A DNA stretch of 28,572 nt from assembly GCA_016706255.1 (NCBI GenBank), contig JADJJZ010000005.1, forward strand, positions 1 through 28,572, written 5' to 3'. The position numbers were made by a program, and so were the translations under genes. This DNA comes from Bacteroidota bacterium. GTDB taxonomy: Bacteria > Bacteroidota > Bacteroidia > Chitinophagales > BACL12. Below are positions 10,213 through 16,804 of this stretch, piece by piece. Within the stretch, counting starts at the first letter, position 1. Every line of letters starts with the position of its first letter. A model generated the notes under the pieces. It saw only the letters and a list, made by a program, of their open reading frames with translations. It was not told the origin of the DNA and searched no databases.

Positions 10213-11640
10213 ATGCAGTGTAATATTATTGAGCCGGGTAAAAAAAATAAGCGTGGATTAAGTGACAGCACTACCTCAGCTAAAAAAAGTAAACCAAAAT
10301 TAAACGGTCAAAATTGGGTGGTAGATGAAGTTGAAATTGAGGTAATGGATATTGCAACCAGAGGTGATAATCCACCAAAACTGGATATCAATAGTGATAT
10401 TGATACAGCTGAATTACAACAAGCAATGTTAGTGACGAAACATTTTGAAGATGACGAACCACTTATGGAATGGATGTTTCCCGGAAGTACAGGCACTACA
10501 TCAGATGGTAAACGCAATTTTGGTTCCAGTGAACTTGAAAATGAAATCGGCTTTTCAATAAATTTAAATGGCTTACAAAAATCACGTTCCAGAGGTCCTT
10601 TAAAAAAGATTTTCAAAATTGGTTTCAAAATTTTCAAATGGAAAACCGCAGGCAGATATAAAAATTCCTGAAAAGGGTCGTGCCTGGTTACGTTCAATTG
10701 TTGATACAGATTATGAGATAAAGGTTTATGACATGTCGAAGGGTGTTTTAGGGAATTTAAATCCTGGAGTGTTGATACACTAACACCTAAAATAGTTGAA
10801 GAAATTAATAATTCGCTATTACCTGTATTAATATGTTTGCCGGTTTAGTTAGTAAAATAGAAAAGGGTTTGATGAATATTTTGGTAACGATACGGTAACC
10901 GGAAATTTGATTCCAAAATGCTGCAGATATGTAATAGGCATTAATATGCCAACAGTTACAGATGGTATTAAAGCAAACGCTGAATGGATTAATACCACAT
11001 TTAAAAAAGCGGGCTTCAATAAAAATAAATCTTGTATAATAATTGCACGTAGTCGTGGTGGAATTGTTTCGCGTTATTTAAATGAGGTAATCTGGAACGC
11101 AGATGCAAAGGCACCATTTAAGGTGAAAAAATTAATTATGACCGGCACACCAAATGAAGGGACCCATATTGCTGATTATAATAATTTAAGATCCTATGTG
11201 AACTTGGTAAGCAATGTTATAAGCTTGCCGTTTGGTGCTACTCCAATAGCCGGTGCGCTAAAACAATTAGTTGGTGCATTAGCAAATGGAATAGTTAATT
11301 TACAGGTGTAAATGATTTAGAACTGGAGAGTAATTTGATTGAAGAATTAAACGGAATTGTTTTCGATAGAAATAACTATCATGTGATAACTTCGAATTAC
11401 AGGCAAATAATAAAATTCTACGGTTAATTGAGGAAGGAATAATTGACAGGAAAATATTTCATGCTTACACGAACGATACAATTGTTCCTGTGTTGAGCGC
11501 ATTGTTTGAATTAACTAATAAAATATCTATTCCGGCAAATCACAAGCATATTGTTTCCGGGGAATATACATGTTACGCATTTTGAATATTTAAAGCCGGA
11601 GTTAAGTGAAATTCAGGAGATTTTGAATGGGTGGTTGTGA
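10213..11640 (+). CDS. Alpha/beta-hydrolase, lipase-like (DUF7379/DUF676 type), frameshifted
   Basis: The C-terminal half is an alpha/beta-hydrolase. The nucleophile elbow reads CIIIARSRGGIVSRYLNE (Ser 11051-11053), followed by KLIMTGTPNEGTHIADY as in PGAP1-like and DUF676-like lipases. The acid is probably the Asp in AYTNDTIVPVLSALFELTNK (11475-11477) and the base the His in IHVTHFEYLKPELSE (11578-11580). The TGA at 11638-11640 ends the gene. The elbow has Ala where the first Gly of GxSxG is usual. The N-terminal 200 residues (VVDEVEIEVMDIATRGDNPP, RGPLKKIFKIGFKIFKW, KGRAWLRSIVDTDYEIKVYD) are unrecognised, acidic and then basic, and could be an activation or inhibitory region. The start ATG at 10213 is tentative, since one frame is open upstream. 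As last gene of the run it would be the natural effector, acting on lipid or another ester. Confidence 0.7.
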
Positions 11641-11683
11641 GATGGATTATTAATGTTGGGAGATTTTATTGATTATTATGAAA

Positions 11684-11736
11684 CTATGGGTCTGGAGACC
11701 CGGGTTCGGCTGCGCAGTCGGAGACTGCGCAGAGCG
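11684..11736 (+). repeat. Double-hairpin repeat, copy 1
   Basis: Hairpin A is GGGTC-TGGA-GACCC (11688-11701). Hairpin B is a 10-bp stem CTGCGCAGTC-GGA-GACTGCGCAG (11710-11732), and the unit ends in AGCG. It lies between the convergent hydrolase and HxlR genes. Hairpin B is followed by CTTCTTTTTT, so this copy could also terminate the protease/hydrolase run. Confidence 0.9.
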
Positions 11737-11744
11737 CTTCTTTT

Positions 11745-12073
11745 TTAATTATTACTAATTTTTTTTCCCCAATTTTCCATTTGTTCGAAAATGCTCAATA
11801 AGTTTTGGCCACTCATGGTAAGTTGATATTCAACGTGTGGTGGTGTTGATTTGAAGTCGGTTCTGGAAACAACGCCTTGTTCAACCAGTGTTTTTAATGT
11901 TTGTGATAACATTTTATCATTAATGGCAACGAGTATTTTTTTCAGCTCATTAAATCGTTTTGGGCCTGAGCGTAAATTCCAGATGATAAGCCCCTGCCAT
12001 CTGCCACCTATTACACTTAGGGTAAGGTCAACAGGGCAATAAAAAAGGTTCCGTTAAGTTTATACGTTTCCAT
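11745..12073 (-). CDS. HxlR-family winged-helix transcriptional regulator
   Basis: Restoring one base in the A-run at 12041-12046 gives a protein of about 109 residues starting METYKLNG, then CPVDLTLSVIGGRWQGLIIW, NLRSGPKRFNELKKI, DKMLSQTLKTLVEQGVVSRT and PPHVEYQLTMSGQNLL, ending GKKISNN. The N-terminal Cys-Pro, the GGRW helix, the recognition-helix region KMLSQTLKTL and the PPHVEY wing are characteristic of HxlR/MarR-like regulators, several of which sense electrophiles or oxidants through that Cys. The start is the ATG at 12071-12073; the stop is TAA at 11745, or TAG at 11755 if the A-run is one base longer. It is divergent from the SnoaL-like gene, the usual arrangement for an HxlR regulator and its target. 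Confidence 0.85.
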
Positions 12074-12115
12074 GATGTAAAAGTAAATAGAATAATTACG
12101 CTACCCAAAACTATA

Positions 12116-12136
12116 GCACTTCCTTTTTGGTAAGTA
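12116..12136. promoter_or_regulatory. Candidate HxlR operator between divergent genes
   Basis: GCACTTCC (12116-12123) and GGTAAGTA (12129-12136) form an imperfect inverted repeat (ACTT.CC against GG.AAGT) around TTTTT. It abuts the -33 element of the SnoaL-like gene and lies 43 nt upstream of the HxlR start, the sort of site an HxlR dimer would occupy. Confidence 0.4.
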
Positions 12137-12138
12137 TA

Positions 12139-12169
12139 TTGTATGCCGTGTATTTTCTCTCGTCCTTTG
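12139..12169 (+). promoter_or_regulatory. Putative promoter of the SnoaL-like gene
   Basis: TTG (12139-12141), 20 nt, then GTCCTTTG (12162-12169), which differs from TAnnTTTG only in its first two bases. The ATG is 17 nt further on at 12187. Confidence 0.4.
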
Positions 12170-12186
12170 TTGCTCAAATTTTTAAT

Positions 12187-12872
12187 ATGAAAAAAAATTA
12201 TTTTATCACCTTGATTTTATTAATTATGGCAACAACTTTTAAAGTAGTAGGTCAACAACCTGCAAAACTCATTGTAAACAAAATACCTGAGGTAGCACAT
12301 ACGTCAGAAGAATCTTCAAACTTAGCAACAGCAATTGCCGTTTCACAGTCCATTCTGGAAGGTGACTGGGCTAAATTGGATGGTTTATTGGATGATAATT
12401 TTACATATACCGGCGATGGATATGTATTTACTAAAGATCAATACATCGGGTTTATGCAGGATATGCGTGCAGCATTTTCAGATTTTGAAATGTCTTTGAC
12501 TAAATTGGTTGTAGATGGCGATTTTGTTTCTATACAGTTTACTTCCAGTGTTGTAAATACAGGAAAATTTATGGGCGCTCCGCAAACAAAAAAACCTGCA
12601 CGTTGATGGCATATTTATGCGCAATGTTAAAAATGGTAAGGTAATGCAGGAATGGCAAACTACAGATTTGTTGGGCACAATGACTCAAATTGGTGGTGGT
12701 GCGTTATTCTTTTATTCTGTATTTGTAGGTGGATTTGGTGTTAAATCAAAACCACCGGTAAGAAAAGGGTGACGACTTTTTATATGTAGATGGTAAAGTT
12801 GTGAATTACGATTTATTACCTGCGAAGGAAAAAAATAAATACGTGAAAAATTATATGAAAAAGTCTAATTAA
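12187..12872 (+). CDS. Secreted SnoaL/NTF2-like protein, frameshifted
   Basis: The start at 12187 gives a clear signal peptide (MKKNYFITLILLIMATTFKV, then VGQQ); upstream in-frame ATGs do not. The mature part reads AVSQSILEGDWAKLDGLLDD, FTYTGDGYVFTKDQYIGFMQ and DMRAAFSDFEMSLTKLVVDG, then VSIQFTSSVVNTGKFMGAPQ, and after a one-base slip in the A-run at 12588-12594, LHVDGIFMRNVKNGKVMQEW. That is the SnoaL-like polyketide-cyclase/NTF2 fold: helix, pocket strands, then the conserved H-DGIFRI-like strand. A second slip at GGG 12767-12769 restores the end KNKYVKNYMKKSN with TAA at 12870-12872. The corrected length is about 228 residues. These folds bind small molecules or act on them; the ligand is unknown. 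It is divergent from the HxlR regulator, which probably controls it. Confidence 0.75.
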
Positions 12873-12886
12873 ATAAGATTTGAAAC

Positions 12887-12935
12887 AGGTTCTTTAATAA
12901 AGAACCTAAAGTGAACTTTAGGCTGTTTTATTTGT
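12887..12935 (+). terminator. Overlapping hairpins, probable terminator
   Basis: A 9-bp stem AGGTTCTTT (12887-12895) and AAAGAACCT (12899-12907) is followed by CCTAAAG (12905-12911) and CTTTAGG (12916-12922), then CTGTTTTATTTG. The two stems share CCT and cannot both form fully. The second, with its T-rich tail, is the likely terminator of the SnoaL-like gene. Confidence 0.65.
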
Positions 12936-13111
12936 GTTAAATAGCCGATGAGATTTAATGAATACACAAAATGCGCAAAAAATAATTTATCATTTTTGTG
13001 TGTTTTGTGTGTTTGTTTTTTTAGGGTTATTGTGGGATAGATTAGAGATGCAATTAAGTTTTTAATTATGCTGTATTAATTGACAGAATTTTATTGTTTT
13101 TAAATACAGTA

Positions 13112-13163
13112 CTATGGGTCAGGAGACCCGGTTTGGCTGCGCAGTCGGAGACTGCGCAGAGCG
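13112..13163 (+). repeat. Double-hairpin repeat, copy 2
   Basis: Same unit as the copy at 11684, one base shorter in the linker (GACCCGGTTTGG instead of GACCCGGGTTCGG). Hairpin A has loop AGGA and hairpin B loop GGA with an unchanged 10-bp stem. It lies 17 bp from the 3' end of the minus-strand T9SS gene and between convergent genes. Confidence 0.9.
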
Positions 13164-13180
13164 GTGGCAAGGTATTGCCA

Positions 13181-14323
13181 TTAATTTTTTATCCATTTAA
13201 TAATGTAGGATTCGTTTGGGAGGTTTATTTTACTAAAATATAAACCGGGTGCTATTGTTTGAATGTTGGCCTCATAATTATTATTGAATGTTACCGGAAT
13301 TTCACTACCATGCATATCATAAGTAACTATTGTTTGTGGATGAATTGTGGCATCAAATTCCAATAAAATAAAATCGGTTGCAGGATTTGGCGTTAATACA
13401 ATATTGGTTTTGTTGGATGATAATATCGATTCAATTTGCATGAAAAAACAATCAGATGTGTCGGTACAACCATTTTGTGTTACGATAAGAGCAAAATAAG
13501 CGTTTTTCTTCCGGATAAAATGTTTGACTAGTAGCACCTTCAACAGCTTCATAAAATTCACAATTAATCCATTGATAAGTAGCATCTGCAGCTTCCGCAG
13601 TTAATACGTTCCAATCTACAATAACATCAGTATTTACTTCGTTACAATAACAGTCACCTCATCAGTAGCAGAACAACCTGCGCCATCAGAAATATTTACT
13701 GTATAAGTTCCGGGTTCGTTTACGGTAATGTTTGATGTTGTTGCGCCGGTGCTCCAAGTGTAGGTAATTGGTGCAGATACATAAGTTTTAAAAACATCAT
13801 CCCAGGTAACATCAAATTCGCATCTGCCACCTGCATAATTATCTGCCGGTCCGGAAACTTGTACGCCATATGGGTCGGGCAATCCTCCTGCTAAATCAGG
13901 AACTATTTCAAAAGTGTAGACTTCATTTTCAGTAATCGGAACGGGTGGATCAATAATAAATGTTTCCCAAAAATTTCCAGCGCCGGTGCCACCATTTCCG
14001 GTTCCTGTGAAAATATTCAAGGTTGCAGTTCCGGTCATTTCATTAAAAAAGCCCTGATCAATTTGCACTAAATCTCCTGTTACCCCTGCGGTAAATGATT
14101 GCCATGTGCTGTATCCGGGTAAATTGCGTGCACTTTCGCCGCCGAGGTATAACAATTGTTGCTGGTCAATTGATAAATCGGCATTCGAAACATTTGTTGT
14201 TAATTCGACAGATTCACCCGGGCATAAATACACAGGGCTGTTAGGTGTAATTTCAACTTCGCATTGCGCGAAAGTGTTGTTGGTATATAACAATACCATT
14301 ATTGCGATAAAAATTTTAGGCAT
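13181..14323 (-). CDS. T9SS cargo protein with Ig/PKD-like domains, frameshifted
   Basis: The start at 14323 gives a signal peptide (MPKIFIAIMVLLYTNNTFAQ). An N-terminal beta domain with VYLCPGESVELTT follows, then a middle domain, then APITYTWSTGATTSNITVNE and PGTYTVNISDGAGCSATDEV, a PKD/Ig-like gliding-associated module. A second such module reads DATYQWINCEFYEAVEGATS and LIVTQNGCTDTSDCF. The C-terminus is a type A sorting domain: VLTPNPATDFILLEFDA, VTYDMHGSEIPV, APGLYFSKINLPN, ending WIKN. Two compensating indels near 13637 and 13505 split it. The corrected length is about 380 residues. It should be exported by Sec and then through T9SS to the surface; the substrate or adhesion partner is unknown. 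A -7-like element lies at 14357. Confidence 0.85.
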
Positions 14324-14356
14324 AGGGTAAATTAATTTAAATGATTGAACAATTTA

Positions 14357-14364
14357 CAAAAATA
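14357..14364 (-). promoter_or_regulatory. Putative -7 element for the 14323 T9SS gene
   Basis: TATTTTTG on the minus strand matches TAnnTTTG exactly, 33 nt upstream of the start codon. No TTG is seen at the expected upstream distance. Confidence 0.4.
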
Positions 14365-14472
14365 TCGCAATGGGTTGGGAAAATATGTAACAGAAGTTAC
14401 TGATGGGGAATGATAAAAGTCATTTGGGTGATTTTTGTTTTAGGAATAAAATTAAGAGGTTAGGCAAATTTT

Positions 14473-14525
14473 CTATGGGTCGGGAGACCCGGGTTCGGCT
14501 GCGCAGTCGAAGACTGCGCAGAGCG
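14473..14525 (+). repeat. Double-hairpin repeat, copy 3
   Basis: 53-bp unit with hairpin A loop GGGA and hairpin B loop GAA in place of GGA; both stems are intact. It lies 27 bp from the 3' end of the next minus-strand gene and upstream of the 14323 gene. Confidence 0.9.
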
Positions 14526-14552
14526 GGATATTAACCGGAAAAATGTTTGGAA

Positions 14553-16198
14553 TTACAACTTATTTATTACGTGATTTATAAGCAATTTATTATTTGATTT
14601 AATTTGAATCAAATACATCCCCTGGGGAAATTTAATCATGTCAACCATTATGGGCTGACTTCCATCTTCAATACTTTGTTGTAATAGTACACCAGCAGTA
14701 TTGTAAATTGAAATTTGACATTCTCCTATTGTTTTATCTTCAATATTAATTGTTATTGACTGGATAACCGGGTTTGGAGCCAAAGAATATCCAGATAAAA
14801 CTTCGTCTTCAATATCCAAAACAAAATCGGGATTTTTGGCATAAACAATTTGACAATCAGTAACGTTGGTATCATAATAATCTAAAACCTGGATAGATCT
14901 TTCTTTTAATTTTGAAACAGCATACCATGCTCTGCTTCCCAATCCAAGTGAATCGATATACAAATCATCATAAGCTATAGCAAAAGGGAAGGCAATGTCA
15001 AGACATAAAGTATCATTGCTTAACAATGTTTGAGGTGAAATAGCTCCAACCACACGAGCATCAGATGGTGCTCCTAAAGATGTTACAGCGGACCAACCTA
15101 ATGTATCAAAAATATCAGAAGGAAACATGTACCTTGAGTTTATTAACCCACCGTAGCCATTACCTCCAAATGTTTGTGGAGTTCCATCCTTCCAATTGCC
15201 CGCTAAATAATTAATAAAATCTTCATCTGTTACGGGCGTACCGATTACTGAAAAGTCATTGTAGTAATTTTTAAACGTGTACATTGACTGATTAAGAAAA
15301 ATCATACCTTGTGCAGGTACATATGCACCATAACTTGGGGTAGTTGGACCATCAATCCTATCCAAATTATAACCAAAAAACATATTTAAAGTAGAGTCGC
15401 ATCCAACGTAGTCATCATCGAAAGCACCAACATTAAAATCTGTAAAAACACCTACTTGAAATTGATTATAGTCTATTAATGATCGGTTGATGATTGAATA
15501 ATTAATAAACAATGTATTATTTAATGCACTGTCTGCAGGAGCATCAAAAGCGTAAGCCATACCATGCAACTCAATTTCAATTTTGAACCATCAGTTTCAG
15601 TATGTATATCTGCATCATCATTAAAAATAAAATAAGCAGCTTTATCACCTCTGATAATTGGATAATCACCATTTTCAGGGTCGTAAATCAAATTATTATT
15701 ATAATCAAAAAAAGGTGCTAAAATTGCAGATTCACCATTGTCAATATTACCATTGCCAGGCCAGGAAGCAATTGAAGACGGAACTTCGTAACCTGCTGTT
15801 GCAAAGTTAGTTATATGATTTTCAATGGTGGGTTTATCACATATCCATACGTTATTATATTTTTCAATATAATCAGCATCTGTATAATCAATGGCAACAG
15901 GGCCAAACCAGAAATCCTGCCCGAATTGCCGGTATATATGTGCCGCTGTATATTTATTACCAGATATATCTGTTGCCCCAATCCATAATCCGGCAGAAAA
16001 AATAGTTGAAGGCGGATTGTCATCTGTTGGTTTAGGCACATAAAAATATGCATCAAAGTCTTCCACTTCCATAAACAAGCCTCCGTCTGCATTAAGCAGA
16101 GCTTCAATATTATTAATGTCCATTACTCCATTTTCAAGTACTTGTGCATGTGTGCAATATATTACAAAAATCAATGCCAGTGTAATTAAAGTTCTCAT
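14553..16198 (-). CDS. T9SS cargo protein, frameshifted once
   Basis: The start at 16198 gives a signal peptide (MRTLITLALIFVIYCTHAQ). The next upstream in-frame ATG, at 16219, would add residues that spoil it. The body has no enzyme motif I recognise. It contains STIFSAGLWIGATDISGNKY, FNDDADIHTETDGSKLK and, after one missing A near 15572, ELHGMAYAFDAPADSALNNT, then FINYSIINRS and FGGNGYGG. This is the pattern of large Bacteroidota surface proteins of unknown role. The C-terminus is a type A sorting domain: GYSLAPNPVIQSITINIED, ISIYNTAGVLLQ, FPQGMYLIQIKSNNKLL, ending VINKL. The corrected length is about 548 residues. Repeat copies 3 and 4 lie beyond its two ends. Confidence 0.85.
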
Positions 16199-16541
16199 AG
16201 CTTTAGGTTTATTATACAAAATTGCATTGGTTCTGCTTATAAATTGTCATAACTTTCTCGTTTTATTACAATACATTTCGAAATTGCAAACTTGTGACTA
16301 TAACAAATGAGTATGGATTTTCTAGTTTCTACAAGGGTTTGGGAACGCTTTCAAAGACAGTGTTGCAACTTATAAAAATGAATTATAATTAATTACCTTT
16401 TGGTATTTAAATTGAAATATTAAATATTGGAAATAAAATGATTCGAATTTTTTAAACATTTTTTTGGATCGCAGATATGATTATTTGAATTGGTATGGTT
16501 GAATGTTTTGATTATTGAAAATAATTTGTGACAATGTGAAC
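16199..16541. other. AT-rich intergenic stretch
   Basis: This 343-bp gap upstream of the T9SS gene starting at 16198 has no convincing coding frame, RNA or terminator. It should hold that gene's promoter; a CAATTTTG on the minus strand near 16220 is one base off the -7 consensus but has no matching -33. Confidence 0.5.
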
Positions 16542-16594
16542 CTATGGGTCGGGAGACCCGGGTTCGGCTGCGCAGTCGGAGACTGCGCAGAGCG
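16542..16594 (+). repeat. Double-hairpin repeat, copy 4
   Basis: 53-bp unit with hairpin A loop GGGA and hairpin B loop GGA, both stems perfect. Unlike the other copies it is over 200 bp from the nearest minus-strand stop (clpC, 16805), with the clpC terminator in between. Confidence 0.9.
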
Positions 16595-16648
16595 TTATGA
16601 TATAAATCAATTGGTTATTTTTTTGGCCAAGCCGGGTAAGTGGCAGCG

Positions 16649-16668
16649 CAGGGTTATTTATAGCCCTG
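16649..16668. repeat. Short inverted repeat in the gap before clpC
   Basis: CAGGGTTA and TAGCCCTG pair around TTTA with one wobble. It lies in the 16595-16757 stretch, where I see no credible gene; the open frames there run through repeat copy 4 and look accidental. Confidence 0.4.
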
Positions 16669-16754
16669 ATTGTGGGAAATCCTTTGCGCTTTTCAGCAAA
16701 GATTGGAACGGAAAGCAGGGCGCGGGTTGTGAGAAACTGCAAGCTATGTGCTTC

Positions 16755-16785
16755 AAAAAAATCCTGCAAAAAATTGCAGGATTTT
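16755..16785 (-). terminator. clpC terminator
   Basis: A 12-bp perfect stem (16758-16769 with 16774-16785) around AAAA reads on the minus strand as AAAATCCTGCAA, loop, TTGCAGGATTTT, followed by further T residues (16755-16757). It begins 20 nt past the clpC stop. Confidence 0.85.
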
Positions 16786-16804
16786 GAATTATTTAGAAAA
16801 TGAT

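Noticed and set aside
10308..10697. A 129-codon minus-strand frame
   Set aside because: It is antisense to the hydrolase N-terminal region, whose plus-strand reading joins a clear hydrolase domain.
5697..11640. Calling the protease cluster pseudogenes
   Set aside because: All catalytic motifs survive and neighbouring housekeeping genes show the same kind of indels, so sequence error explains the breaks better.
12949..13045. TTTTGTGTG tandem repeat and CACAAAATG inverted repeat as a functional element
   Set aside because: The repeats are short, imperfect and low-complexity, with no link to a gene end beyond the terminator already described.
11684..16594. CRISPR array from the four similar repeats
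   Set aside because: Spacing is 1.3-2 kb with genes between copies, the units are double palindromes, and no Cas gene is seen.
16515..16787. A 90-codon plus-strand frame and a 75-codon minus-strand frame
   Set aside because: Both run through repeat copy 4 and the plus one also through the clpC terminator. Their products have no recognisable pattern and change with the repeat, so they are accidental.
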